From positions 1 to 64,000 of the forward strand of contig CALURU010000007.1 in NCBI GenBank assembly GCA_944323255.1: 64,000 nucleotides of DNA. The letters run 5' to 3'. This DNA is from Candidatus Gastranaerophilales bacterium (lineage in GTDB: Bacteria > Cyanobacteriota > Vampirovibrionia > Gastranaerophilales > Gastranaerophilaceae). The notes beneath the pieces are model-generated. The model saw only the letters and a program-made list of their open reading frames with translations. It had not been told where the DNA came from and searched no databases. The translations under genes were made by a program, and so were the position numbers. Shown piece by piece: positions 16,714-24,879 of the stretch (position 1 is the stretch's first letter; every line of letters starts with the position of its first letter).

Positions 16714-17349
16714 TTAGTTCCATTTTGTTCTTGAAGGAACTATTGTTACCAATCTGCCTTCGCAGCCAGGAACTGAACCTTTAATTAATACTAAGCCGTT
16801 TTCAGAATCTACTTTAACTAATTTAAGCTTAGTAATTGTAACTCTTTCATTACCCATGTTACCGGCCATTCTTTTACCTTTGATAACACGGCTAGGAGTT
16901 GTACCTGCACCGATAGAACCCGGTTCTCTGTGGTTCTTAGAACCGTGAGCCATAGGACCTCTGCCGAAGTTCCATCTTTTTACTGTACCTTGAAAACCTT
17001 TACCTATTGAAGTACCGGTTACGTCAACTTTCTGTACATCGTTAAGAACTGAAAGATCGATTTCCTGACCTACTTTGAAATCAGCCGGATTATCTACTCT
17101 GAATTCTTGCAAATGTCTGTAGTTGTTTAAACCGTTTTTCTTGAAGTGGCCTAATTCTGCTTTTGTTAAGTGTTTTTCTTTAGCAGCTATTGTGCCAACC
17201 TGTATAGCATTGTAACCGTCAGTTTCAACAGTCTTAATCTGAGTAACTACTGTTGAGTCAACCTTGATTACAGTAACAGGAACTGCCAAACCTTCTGAAT
17301 CAAAGATTTGTGTCATCCCTAACTTTTTACCTATTACACCTAATGTCAT
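16714..17349 (-). CDS. rplC: 50S ribosomal protein L3
   Basis: One of the two assembly initiators of the large subunit. 211 residues from the ATG at 17349, chosen because GGAAAGGA lies 8 nt upstream and the protein then starts MTLGVIGKKLGMTQIF as in the family; the longer frame to 17379 has no such site. Signature GKGFQGTVKRWNFGRGPMAH and the RVIKGKRMAGNMGNERVT segment are present. Confidence 0.97.
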   Translation of the reverse strand: MTLGVIGKKLGMTQIFDSEGLAVPVTVIKVDSTVVTQIKTVETDGYNAIQVGTIAAKEKHLTKAELGHFKKNGLNNYRHLQEFRVDNPADFKVGQEIDLSVLNDVQKVDVTGTSIGKGFQGTVKRWNFGRGPMAHGSKNHREPGSIGAGTTPSRVIKGKRMAGNMGNERVTITKLKLVKVDSENGLVLIKGSVPGCEGRLVTIVPSRTKWN

Positions 17350-17651
17350 GTGTTTATCCTTTCCGACATATATACGCACGGGTAAAAATGTCCGTTTGTA
17401 CCAATATGCCTTTCATCTTGCGAGCGCTACTGCCTAACTCTTTACCATTTGGGGACTTACACCCCGAGACTTACGCCTCCCGTCTTACCTGACGTTGTAG
17501 TTCACATTATATGCATAATGCTTATTAAGTTTTCAATTTTGAGGTGTTTGGAGGATTTGACCCTTGAAGATTTACCCCCACCCGAATTTCTAAGCTTCGC
17601 ACCAGCTCAACTTGAAATTCAACCCTCCCCGCCGGAGAGGGAAGCTAAACC
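17350..17651. repeat. 302-nt spacer between rpsJ and rplC
   Basis: An unusually long gap in the S10 operon. It contains TTTACCCCCA at 17571-17580, the second copy of the CATTTCTAAG..CAGCTCAACTTGAAAT repeat (about 17580-17622), and CCCTCCCCGCCGGAGAGGG (17624-17642). The rest is T-rich with no gene or clear promoter seen. Confidence 0.65.
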
Positions 17652-17969
17652 TTACAGCTTAACTTCAATATCAACACCTGCCGGTAAGTCTAACCTGCTC
17701 AACTCTTCAGTTGTCTGTTGAGTAGGTTCGTAAATATCGATAATGCGTTTGTGTGTACGGATTTCGAAGTGTTCTCTTGACTTCTTGTCTACGTGTGGTG
17801 AACGCAATACACAATAGATACGTCTTTTTGTAGGTAAAGGAATAGGACCAGCGACCTTAGCGTCTGTTCTTTTTGCAGTTTCTACGATCTTTTCAGCTGA
17901 TACATCAACTAATTTGTGTTCGTAAGATCTTAAACAAACTCTAATTCTTTGTCTTTTAGCTGTTGTCAT
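17652..17969 (-). CDS. rpsJ: 30S ribosomal protein S10
   Basis: Small-subunit head protein and, as NusE, a transcription antitermination factor. 105 residues. [21 protein letters not shown], the signature [20 protein letters not shown], and [16 protein letters not shown] are visible. AAAGGAATT lies before the ATG. First gene of the operon with a good promoter 130-160 nt upstream. Confidence 0.98.
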   Translation of the reverse strand: MTTAKRQRIRVCLRSYEHKLVDVSAEKIVETAKRTDAKVAGPIPLPTKRRIYCVLRSPHVDKKSREHFEIRTHKRIIDIYEPTQQTTEELSRLDLPAGVDIEVKL

Positions 17970-18102
17970 TTTTAATTCCTTTATTTTTGTGTTTTTACTA
18001 AATTTCCGTTAAAACCGTTAGCTTTAATAACCCTTCAAACCAGAAGTCTTACTTTTAGCCATTTCCGGCACCCGGAGCTATTAATTCGACTATAGCATTT
18101 TA

Positions 18103-18131
18103 ATCTTATTTCAAACAAAAATCACTGTCAA
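18103..18131 (-). promoter_or_regulatory. S10 operon promoter
   Basis: On the - strand TTGACA (18126-18131), 17 nt, TAAGAT (18103-18108). A TTTACCCCCG motif abuts the -35 box upstream (18132-18141). The predicted leader of about 125 nt contains the hairpin TCCGG-GTG-CCGGA (about 18064-18076). Confidence 0.75.
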
Positions 18132-18201
18132 CGGGGGTAAATGATTTCTGTTTTTCAAGTTTTACAAAAATTTACATTAAACGATGCTTTTGAAAATAAA
18201 G

Positions 18202-18207
18202 TATAAT
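18202..18207 (+). promoter_or_regulatory. -10 box 6 nt before ATG (leaderless candidate)
   Basis: TATAAT ends 6 nt before the ATG at 18214 and no Shine-Dalgarno is present. A start site about 7 nt downstream of the box would coincide with the ATG. The -35 is weak. Confidence 0.5.
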
Positions 18208-18213
18208 TGAAAA

Positions 18214-18663
18214 ATGAAATTTGTAAAATACTTTGCTCTAATCTTGCTATTATCATTGCCAGTATATGCCGGAGAACAGGTATTATCAATAGAAGATATT
18301 TGCATGTTCCACTGTTCAACGACTCTTATGAATGAATTTTGCAGTCGATATGAACGTACTCAAGCAAAAATAGAAGAAGGAACAAAAAACCCTATAAAAA
18401 AAGCTTGGCGTAGAATTGTTTTGTGGGATACCAGAAACTCAATAAGATTCCAAAAAGCTGTAGAAGACTATCAACAAAATAAAAAACAGACATATGCTTT
18501 TACTAACTCCTATAATAACAATGCAGTATATGATACTTGGAAGGATGCTATGTATCTTCACGAAATTCAAGAAGCAAATTGGCAAATGCAGCAAACGAAT
18601 ATGGAATTAATGCAAATAAACAATAACTTAAATACGCTTCAATATCATATAATGCGATATTAA
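18214..18663 (+). CDS. secreted hypothetical protein, 149 aa
   Basis: Not recognised. The signal peptide MKFVKYFALILLLSLPVYA is clear. The mature part is charged and helical, with three Cys near residues 30-43 (DICMFHCST..FC) and an Asn/Gln/Met-rich C-terminal helix. It lies divergently from the S10 operon with a 244-nt shared upstream region. It seems to start at or within a few bases of the first transcribed base. Confidence 0.7.
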   Translation: MKFVKYFALILLLSLPVYAGEQVLSIEDICMFHCSTTLMNEFCSRYERTQAKIEEGTKNPIKKAWRRIVLWDTRNSIRFQKAVEDYQQNKKQTYAFTNSYNNNAVYDTWKDAMYLHEIQEANWQMQQTNMELMQINNNLNTLQYHIMRY

Positions 18664-18712
18664 AATTTATTTAAAATCAATATAAAATTTACAAATGTTT
18701 ACCAATAAACTA

Positions 18713-18780
18713 CTTGATAATTATTTTTTAGCAGCTTAAAATGTTACTTGGTCGAAAGTATTTAATTTTTATCAAGTTTG
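18713..18780 (+). promoter_or_regulatory. possible rpmE leader stem
   Basis: ACTTGATA (18713-18720) and TATCAAGT (about 18771-18778) can close a stem-loop of about 65 nt just upstream of the rpmE ribosome binding site region. L31 genes of other bacteria have autoregulatory leaders, so a similar role is possible; the evidence here is only the complementary ends. Confidence 0.35.
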
Positions 18781-18810
18781 GAATCTTGAAAAACAGAAAG
18801 TAGGTTAAAA

Positions 18811-19011
18811 ATGAAAGATGGTATCCATCCAGATTATAAAAAAACTGTTATCAAATGTGTTTGCGGTAACGAAATCGAAACAGGTTCTGTTGTAGACAAT
18901 CTTACAGTTGAAATTTGTTCAAACTGCCACCCGTTCTACACAGGTCAACAAAAAATCCTTGACTCTGAAGGACGTGTTGAAAGATTCAAAAAACGTTACG
19001 GAACAAAGTAA
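18811..19011 (+). CDS. rpmE: 50S ribosomal protein L31, zinc-binding form
   Basis: 66 residues. Starts [20 protein letters not shown] and carries Cx[14 protein letters not shown], the four-cysteine (C+) type of L31. AAGTAGG is a weak ribosome binding site. A strong terminator follows. Confidence 0.96.
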   Translation: MKDGIHPDYKKTVIKCVCGNEIETGSVVDNLTVEICSNCHPFYTGQQKILDSEGRVERFKKRYGTK

Positions 19012-19033
19012 TAGTTTCGTTAAGATTTTACAT

Positions 19034-19066
19034 AAAAAAGACCCGTTTTCTTCGGGTCTTTTTTAT
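19034..19066 (+). terminator. rpmE terminator
   Basis: AAAAAAGACCCG and CGGGTCTTTTTT with a TTTTCTT loop. Its T tract runs straight into the -35 box of the folK promoter. Confidence 0.85.
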
Positions 19067-19095
19067 TGACAACCTGTATTAAATCAAGGTAAAAT
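19066..19095 (+). promoter_or_regulatory. folK promoter, leaderless type
   Basis: TTGACA (19066-19071), 18 nt, TAAAAT (19090-19095), then 6 nt and the ATG at 19102. There is no ribosome binding site, so the mRNA probably begins at the start codon. Confidence 0.7.
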
Positions 19096-19101
19096 CGAGT
19101 T

Positions 19102-19626
19102 ATGGCAATCGTTTATTTATCATTAGGCTCAAATATCGGTGACAGGGTCGGTTTCCTCCAGCAGGCAACCAGCCTTTTAAGTGCCATTCTGGAAATAAAA
19201 ATTGTTGCCACTTCATCTTTTTACGAATCTGAACCATGGCAGATGGATTCTGAAAACTGGTTTGTTAACGCAATTGTACAAATATCAACCACACTCTCAC
19301 CTGAAAAACTGCTTGCTGAATGCCAGAGAATAGAAACACAGCTCGGCAGAAGCAAAAATCACAGAAGCGAAAACGGAAGTTATACAGACAGAACCATTGA
19401 TATTGATATATTATTTTATGATGACAAAATAATTAACACTCCAGATTTAACAATTCCGCACAAGTTTTTCCACAAAAGAGCTTTTCTGATGGTTCCGATG
19501 CTTGAAATTGCGCAGGACTTTGTTCATCCGCTTTTCGGGAAAACAGTCGCCCAATTGTATGACGAACTCGAAAACCCTGAAATGGTCGTTTTGTACGGAA
19601 CACGAGGGGTAAATGTCTGGGACTGA
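19102..19626 (+). CDS. folK: 2-amino-4-hydroxy-6-hydroxymethyldihydropteridine pyrophosphokinase
   Basis: Transfers pyrophosphate from ATP to 6-hydroxymethyl-7,8-dihydropterin in folate synthesis; folE2 of the same pathway lies at 30.2 kb. 174 residues. Signatures SLGSNIGDR at the N-terminus, the FYESEPW loop, and RTIDIDILFYDD (HPPK signature) are present. The 3' end overlaps the next gene by 14 nt. Confidence 0.94.
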   Translation: MAIVYLSLGSNIGDRVGFLQQATSLLSAILEIKIVATSSFYESEPWQMDSENWFVNAIVQISTTLSPEKLLAECQRIETQLGRSKNHRSENGSYTDRTIDIDILFYDDKIINTPDLTIPHKFFHKRAFLMVPMLEIAQDFVHPLFGKTVAQLYDELENPEMVVLYGTRGVNVWD

Positions 19627-20788
19627 TGCTTTATCAAATAAACCGTGCCAAATTGCAATTATCGGAGGCGGCGCAGGCGGGTGCTTGTGTGCGTACTTTC
19701 TTATAAAAGCCGGATATGAAGTTACCATTTTTGACAAGGGCAGTCCTTTGCGAACACTTCTTCCGACAGGAGGCGGACGCTGCAACTTTGCGCATGCCGA
19801 ATATGATTTTAAAGAACTTGCAAAAAATTATCCGAGAGGCGAAAAGTTTTTATATTCAATTTTTTCAAGATTTTCTACTTATGACACAATTGCATTGTTT
19901 GAAGAATTAGGAATTAAGACTTACGCACAGGAAAACGGCAGGATTTTCCCTGCCTCTAACAGCGCAAAAGAAGTCAGAGAAAAAATACTTGAAAAAATAA
20001 AAAATGCAGAATTTGTGAAAGAAAAAGTTACAGCGATTGAGACGGTTGAAGGCGGATACAAAATAATATCAAATCCTTCAAGCGGAGGAAAAAGTTCTTA
20101 CTTTTTCTCTCATGTCGTTGTCGCAACAGGCGGAAAATCTTCGTTTTCATTCCTCAAAAACTTAGATATTAATATCATAGAGCCTAAGCCGTCGCTTGTA
20201 GGACTTAATTGCGACATTAAAATGCCTGCAGGAATTGTGCTCAAAAATGTATTATCAAAAGATTTAAATATAAAAGATGACCTGCTCTTCACTCATTTCG
20301 GAATTTCCGGACCTTTAACCTATACAATCTCTTCGATAAAAGCCAGAGAAAATTTTCCTTACAAATTAAGTTTTGATTTTTACCCTGAAGAGTTCGAACT
20401 TCAAGAGCTTTTGAATCTTCACCCGCACAAAGATTTAAAAAATATACTGTCCGAAATTTTCCCCGTAAATTTTGCAAAAGCATTTCTCGGAGAGTTAGCG
20501 GAAATTAAAGCCTGCAAAATTGACGGAAAAACAAGAGATTATGTGTTGAATAAAATCCATAATTTTGAACTTACCGTCACCGGTACAAACAAGGGAGAAG
20601 AAACGGTTAGCGCAGGCGGCGTGGATTTATCCGAAATAAACCCGAAAACAATGGAGACTAAAAGACACCGGAATCTTTACTTTATCGGAGAAGTTCTGGA
20701 CATTGACGGCTTCTGCGGAGGTTTTAATCTCCAAAATGCTTGGTCAACCGCTTTTGTCGCCGCTGAAAATATCAAACTATCTAACTAA
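19613..20788 (+). CDS. BaiN/HI0933-family FAD-dependent oxidoreductase
   Basis: 391 residues. N-terminal dinucleotide-binding motif IIGGGAGGCLCAYFLIKAGY, then LPTGGGRCNF, a second cofactor segment VVVATGGKSS, and a C-terminal FIGEVLDIDGFCGGFNLQNA typical of this flavoprotein family (YhiN/BaiN). The substrate cannot be predicted. GAGGGG lies 3-4 nt before the ATG, which is formed by the GGGGTAAATG motif. Overlaps folK by 14 nt and the convergent neighbour by 12 nt. Confidence 0.92.
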   Translation: MSGTDALSNKPCQIAIIGGGAGGCLCAYFLIKAGYEVTIFDKGSPLRTLLPTGGGRCNFAHAEYDFKELAKNYPRGEKFLYSIFSRFSTYDTIALFEELGIKTYAQENGRIFPASNSAKEVREKILEKIKNAEFVKEKVTAIETVEGGYKIISNPSSGGKSSYFFSHVVVATGGKSSFSFLKNLDINIIEPKPSLVGLNCDIKMPAGIVLKNVLSKDLNIKDDLLFTHFGISGPLTYTISSIKARENFPYKLSFDFYPEEFELQELLNLHPHKDLKNILSEIFPVNFAKAFLGELAEIKACKIDGKTRDYVLNKIHNFELTVTGTNKGEETVSAGGVDLSEINPKTMETKRHRNLYFIGEVLDIDGFCGGFNLQNAWSTAFVAAENIKLSN

Positions 20789-21424
20789 CAGCACAAACCA
20801 CGGGTTAGCTTTTGTGTTATCACCAAAATGGGAAAACTGAATCATACCTCGCTTTTTGATGTTTAAAAAGCCTGTCAGCGGATATTTTTCTATCCTTGAA
20901 TTTCCCGTAGTAAATCCATAATGATAGAAATTTCTGTCAGTATCGTTCAGCAGAATTATTTTGTAATTAATCTTATCTTTTTTAACCTTCAAAGAATTAG
21001 TATTCGGTGAGAACTCGGAAATCTTAATTATTTCAAAATCAGGAAAAAGTGCCTGAACTTCTTCTTCCGTAAGCTCTCTTCTGCTCAATACGCCATCTGT
21101 ATAAGTATAATCATAAAACTTCAAATCCTGATTGGAATATCCAATTAAATCCCCATTTTTGATAAACTCATACTGGCAGCCGGTTGTAAACGCAAAAGAA
21201 CCGTCTGAATTATAAAATTCCGAATAGCTTCCGGTACCGTCAGATATAAATTTGATAAAATAATCGTTATCTTTTCTTTTTACATTTTCAGTCCAAACAT
21301 CATTAACAATTTTTAACTTGCCTTCCTCATTAATGTTTTTATATCTAATATTAGCCAAATCTGCAGCTTGAGAAGCAAGTGTCAAACTGCCGGTAATTAA
21401 TAAACTTAAAAATATCTTTTTCAT
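20777..21424 (-). CDS. secreted hypothetical protein, 215 aa
   Basis: Not recognised. Signal peptide MKKIFLSLLITGSLTLASQA, then a beta-rich soluble domain with repeated Tyr/Phe-Asn-Ser strands (GSYSEFYNSDGSFAF; GDLIGYSNQDLKFYDYTY). AGGAGA lies before the ATG inside a palindrome GTTCTCCTAGGAGA. Its 3' end overlaps the flavoprotein gene by 12 nt on the other strand. Confidence 0.75.
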   Translation of the reverse strand: MKKIFLSLLITGSLTLASQAADLANIRYKNINEEGKLKIVNDVWTENVKRKDNDYFIKFISDGTGSYSEFYNSDGSFAFTTGCQYEFIKNGDLIGYSNQDLKFYDYTYTDGVLSRRELTEEEVQALFPDFEIIKISEFSPNTNSLKVKKDKINYKIILLNDTDRNFYHYGFTTGNSRIEKYPLTGFLNIKKRGMIQFSHFGDNTKANPWFVLLVR

Positions 21425-21792
21425 TAAAACTCTCCTAGGAGAACATTATACCTGAATAATAATGTTACTGCAACAAAATTGATATTAATAGAGCTAATGT
21501 TCTCCCCGTAATGACGTAAAACTTATAATACTTATTCACTATCCCCCTTCCCTCCTCTCCCTTCAAGCGAAAAAAGTTTTTGTCAGGTAAAACCTGACCT
21601 ACGTATTCTACAAATCCTAGTCACTTCGCCACTAACCTTCTTCACAAGGACACTAAGCTTGTAATTTTATCAACCAAGCCCATTTGCTCCTAACATAAAG
21701 CTTGCAGCCTCACCAGCAAGTCCAATATATTTACCCCTAAAATACTTTTTTTGCAGGATGAGAGAATATAATAAATATTTTATTATATAACC
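21425..21792. repeat. 368-nt repeat-bearing gap
   Basis: Contains CCCTTCCCTCCTCTCCCTTC (about 21545-21564), a TTTTTGTCAGGTAAAACCTGACCTAC repeat copy (about 21576-21602; the same block recurs near 22303 and 22765), degenerate TAGTCAC units (21617-21637), TTTACCCC (21730-21737), and a TATTAT -10-like box 6 nt before the next ATG. No gene is seen. Confidence 0.6.
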
Positions 21793-22305
21793 ATGAGTTT
21801 AGTATCTAATTATATAGGCGGAATAGGATTTAATCCGGAGATAAACGGAAATAACGGGATCACTTCTCAATTTGATTTGAATGATACCACATTTGCCGAG
21901 CTTCTGGAAAAACAATTAAATAATAATATCAACAACCAAACTCCTGCCAACAATATTATAGACGGGCTCGGAATGCCGCCGGGAATCGAAATTGAACCTC
22001 TTGAGGGAACAGAGTTTTCCAACACTGTTCAGGATCAAATGGAGGCGGTGGGAGAAAAAACAAGCAGCATAGAGACTGATAATTCAACTAACCCTTTTGA
22101 TATGAACGGTGACGGAGATGTTACAACTTCAGAAGCCGTAACTTTCTTTACGTCACTTCTTGACATAGGAACAGATGGGCAGAATGCCCGTTCAGAATTA
22201 TTCGATTTTGCTAAAAAACAGGCAGCAGATTTTTATAACAAATATTCAAAAAATGTAGTTTCTAACCTTACAGATCTTGTTGACGATATCAAGCGGGTTG
22301 TTTAA
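21793..22305 (+). CDS. EF-hand-like hypothetical protein, 170 aa
   Basis: No signal peptide. The N-terminal third is Asn/Gly-rich (MSLVSNYIGGIGFNPEINGN), followed by FAELLEKQLNNN and a Glu-rich middle. At about residues 100-111 is DMNGDGDVTTSE, an exact DxNxDGDVxxxE calcium-binding EF-hand loop, followed by a C-terminal helix. There is no Shine-Dalgarno; TATTAT (21781-21786) lies exactly 6 nt before the ATG. Copies of one repeat flank the gene. Function unknown. Confidence 0.72.
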   Translation: MSLVSNYIGGIGFNPEINGNNGITSQFDLNDTTFAELLEKQLNNNINNQTPANNIIDGLGMPPGIEIEPLEGTEFSNTVQDQMEAVGEKTSSIETDNSTNPFDMNGDGDVTTSEAVTFFTSLLDIGTDGQNARSELFDFAKKQAADFYNKYSKNVVSNLTDLVDDIKRVV

Positions 22306-22955
22306 GTTTTTGTCAGGTAAAACCTGACCTACAATTTTTTAACAAGTCCTACTGTCAGAATTGACAAACCTTTGCGCTGCGAGCGTGTTATGCGAGAGCA
22401 TAACGATAGCGAGCGAAAGAGTGCAGGCTCTGCCTGCAACAGCCATTCAAACCATCGCTCGTAAGAGCGTAGAAAACAACCGCGGGGGTAAATGTATCGG
22501 GTTTGTAGGTGTGACTACAAGCTTGGCGTATCCCTTCCCTGGAGGGAAGGTTAGGCTGGGTGCTTTTTCATAATTATAACTTCTTCATTTTTTCTTCTTT
22601 AAAAACAAAAGAAGAAAAAACGAAGCAAAAAAGAAGAAATTTTGTTGTTTTCAATGCTCTTTCGAGCATAAAATCAAATTGATGCTGCGGGTGAACCCGC
22701 ACTCTGGCCCTCGCTAAGAAACGCTCGGGAGGGCGCCGCCACTGCTGTTATTAGACAAAAAAAAGTTTTTATCGAGTAAAACCTGACCTACATATTCTAC
22801 AAATCTTAGTCACATAGTCACTTTATCACTTAGTCACTCCAACCACTATTCACCAGACACTAACCAAATATATTTATTGATTTACCCCCTGTTTGTTTTA
22901 TAATAAAGTTATTGGAATTTAAATAGCTTTATTTTTTGATTAATAAGGAGGTCAA
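22306..22955. repeat. 650-nt mosaic of palindromes
   Basis: No convincing gene; short open frames here are repeat-derived. In order: GTCAGGTAAAACCTGACCTAC (22311-22331), GCGAGCG/GCGAGAGC pieces (22377-22470), TGCAGGCTCTGCCTGCA (about 22423-22439), GGGGGTAAAT (22484-22493), CCCTTCCCTGGAGGGAAGG (about 22530-22548), GCTCTTTCGAGC, GCGGGTGAACCCGC, GCCCTCGC..GGGAGGGC (22707-22734), another AAAACCTGACCTAC copy (about 22779-22793), and TTAGTCAC octamers (22805-22838). A promoter for the next gene closes the region. Confidence 0.75.
22877..22904 (+). promoter_or_regulatory. promoter of the NifU-like/GGGtGRT pair
   Basis: TTGATT (22877-22882), 16 nt, TATAAT (22899-22904). The spacer begins with the recurrent TTTACCCCC motif (22881-22889). 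Confidence 0.65.
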
Positions 22956-23657
22956 ATGGGCAAAATTGAAATTACGCATGAAATCGAAGAAAAATGCTGC
23001 GTACACCGTGGAGTAAAGGGTATTCCTGCCCCGATTCCGCAAGAAGGTGAATGGACAAAATGTAAAGAAATTACTGATATTTCAGGTTTAACACACGGAT
23101 GCGGCTGCTGCGCTCCTCAACAGGGAACCTGCAAGCTTACTCTTAACGTTAAAAACGGTATTATTCAAGAAGCTTTAGTTGAAACTTTAGGCTGCTCAGG
23201 CATGACTCACTCTGCTGCTATGGCAGGTGAAATTCTTCCTGGCAAAACTATACTTGAAGCTTTGAACACAGACCTTGTTTGTGACGCTATCAACGTTGCT
23301 ATGAGAGAATTATTCCTCCAAATCGTTTACGGCAGAACTCAAACAGCGTTCTCTGAAAACGGACTTCCGGTAGGCGCAGGTCTTGAAGATTTAGGTAAAG
23401 GTTTACGCTCACAGGTTGGTACAATCCACTCTACTAAACAAAAAGGCGTAAGATATCTTGAACTTGCTGAAGGTTATATCCTTGAATTGGGTCTTGATAA
23501 AAATGATGAAGTTATCGGCTACAAGTTCGTTAACCTCGGAAAAGTTATGGACGCAATCAAAGCAGGCGTTGACCCTAAAGAAGCTTACGAAAAGAATATC
23601 GGTACTTACGGAAGATTTGCTGATGCCGTTAAGACTATCGATCCAAGAAAAGAGTAA
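22956..23657 (+). CDS. NifU/IscU-like iron-sulfur scaffold protein, GGGtGRT partner
   Basis: 233 residues, Cys-rich: KCCVHRG near the N-terminus, GLTHGCGCCAPQQGTC (about residues 45-61), then VETLGCSGMTHSAAMAGEIL, which resembles the NifU/IscU N-domain Cys-Ser-Gly segment. A long C-terminal part (YILELGLDKNDEVIGYKF) is not NifU-like. The role is inferred as cluster assembly or electron transfer for the adjacent GGGtGRT protein. A perfect AAGGAGG site precedes the ATG. A hairpin made of octamer repeats separates the two genes. Confidence 0.8.
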   Translation: MGKIEITHEIEEKCCVHRGVKGIPAPIPQEGEWTKCKEITDISGLTHGCGCCAPQQGTCKLTLNVKNGIIQEALVETLGCSGMTHSAAMAGEILPGKTILEALNTDLVCDAINVAMRELFLQIVYGRTQTAFSENGLPVGAGLEDLGKGLRSQVGTIHSTKQKGVRYLELAEGYILELGLDKNDEVIGYKFVNLGKVMDAIKAGVDPKEAYEKNIGTYGRFADAVKTIDPRKE

Positions 23658-23661
23658 GCAG

Positions 23662-23771
23662 TAAGTGAATAAGTGACTGAGTGACTAGGTGAATAAGTGA
23701 ATTATTTTTACTATCGCTCAGATAATATTTAAAATCTTAGTCACTTAATCACTCAGTCACCTAGTCACCTT
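23662..23771. repeat. inverted 8-bp repeat arrays between the NifU-like and GGGtGRT genes
   Basis: AGTGAATA/AGTGACTG/AGTGACTA/GGTGAATA units (23662-23703) face TTAGTCAC/TTAATCAC/TCAGTCAC/CTAGTCAC units (23736-23771), so the whole forms a large imperfect hairpin between two co-oriented genes. It could tune read-through or RNA stability. Confidence 0.8.
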
Positions 23772-23805
23772 GAAAGTAATAATATAACGAAAAGGGAAAT
23801 AAATT

Positions 23806-24807
23806 ATGACAGTAAAATTTGAAGGACAAGACAGGCGCGAAGCTACTCTTAAAAAAGTTTTACCTGAATACGGTTTCAAATCTTTGGAAGATGCTCGCGA
23901 ATTATGCTTATCAAAAGGCATCGACGTTGATGCTATCGTTAAAGGCATTCAGCCGATTGCGTTCGACAACGCTTCCTGGGCTTATACTTTAGGATGCGCT
24001 ATCGCTATTAAAAAAGGAATCAAAACTGCTGCTGAAGCTGCTGAAGCTATCGGTATCGGTCTACAGGCATTTGCAGTACCTGGTTCAGTCGGCGATACTA
24101 GAAAAGTTGGTTTAGGTCATGGTAATCTGGCAGCTATGTTATTAAGAGAAGAAACAGACTGCTTCTGCTTCTTGGCTGGTCACGAATCATTTGCTGCTGC
24201 TGAAGGCGCTATCGGTATTGCAAGAAATGCTAACAAAGTTAGAAAATCACCTTTAAGAGTTATCTTGAACGGTCTTGGTAAAGACGCAGCTTATCTTATA
24301 GCAAGAATCAACGGATTTACTCACGTTGAAACTGAATACAACTACAAGACCGGCGAATTAAAAGTTGTTAAAGAAACTCCGTTCTCTGAAGGTGAAAGAG
24401 CAAAAGTTAAATGCTACGGTGCTGATGACGTTAACGAAGGTGTTGCAATTATGATTAAAGAAGGCGTTGATGTTTCTATCACAGGTAACTCAACTAACCC
24501 TACAAGATTCCAACATCCTGTAGCCGGTACTTACAAAAAATGGTGCTGGGAAAACGGCAGAAAATACTTCTCTGTAGCATCAGGTGGCGGCACAGGTCGT
24601 ACACTTCACCCTGATAACGTTGCAGCAGGTCCTGCTTCTTACGGTATGACGGATACAATGGGCAGAATGCACGGTGATGCTCAGTTTGCAGGTTCTTCTT
24701 CAGTTCCTGCTCACGTAGAAATGATGGGCGTTATCGGTATGGGTAACAACCCTATGGTTGGCGCAACAGTTGCAGTTGCTGTAGCAGTTGAAAACGCTAT
24801 GAAATAA
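23806..24807 (+). CDS. GGGtGRT family protein
   Basis: 333 residues matching the GGGtGRT family, named for the motif seen here as SGGGTGRTLHPDN near residue 265. Other conserved-looking blocks are FAVPGSVGDTRKVGLGHGN and TGNSTNPTRFQHPVAGT, and a Gly/Ala-rich C-terminus. The biochemical role of the family is not established; it is found mainly in anaerobes and travels with the iron-sulfur protein upstream. AAAAGGGA precedes the ATG. A strong terminator follows. Confidence 0.85.
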   Translation: MTVKFEGQDRREATLKKVLPEYGFKSLEDARELCLSKGIDVDAIVKGIQPIAFDNASWAYTLGCAIAIKKGIKTAAEAAEAIGIGLQAFAVPGSVGDTRKVGLGHGNLAAMLLREETDCFCFLAGHESFAAAEGAIGIARNANKVRKSPLRVILNGLGKDAAYLIARINGFTHVETEYNYKTGELKVVKETPFSEGERAKVKCYGADDVNEGVAIMIKEGVDVSITGNSTNPTRFQHPVAGTYKKWCWENGRKYFSVASGGGTGRTLHPDNVAAGPASYGMTDTMGRMHGDAQFAGSSSVPAHVEMMGVIGMGNNPMVGATVAVAVAVENAMK

Positions 24808-24832
24808 AACTTGTTTCAGGGAAAACAAAAAC

Positions 24833-24863
24833 AAAAAAGCTCCGGAAATTCCGGAGCTTTTTT
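24833..24863. terminator. bidirectional terminator
   Basis: AAAAAAGCTCCGGAA with TTCCGGAGCTTTTTT and a minimal loop. It serves the GGGtGRT gene on + and the 99-aa gene on -. Confidence 0.9.
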
Positions 24864-24879
24864 ATATAAATATCTAAAA

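Noticed and set aside
22361..22573. 70-aa frame in the palindrome mosaic
   Set aside because: Composed of several repeat elements in a row, no ribosome binding site, no family resemblance.
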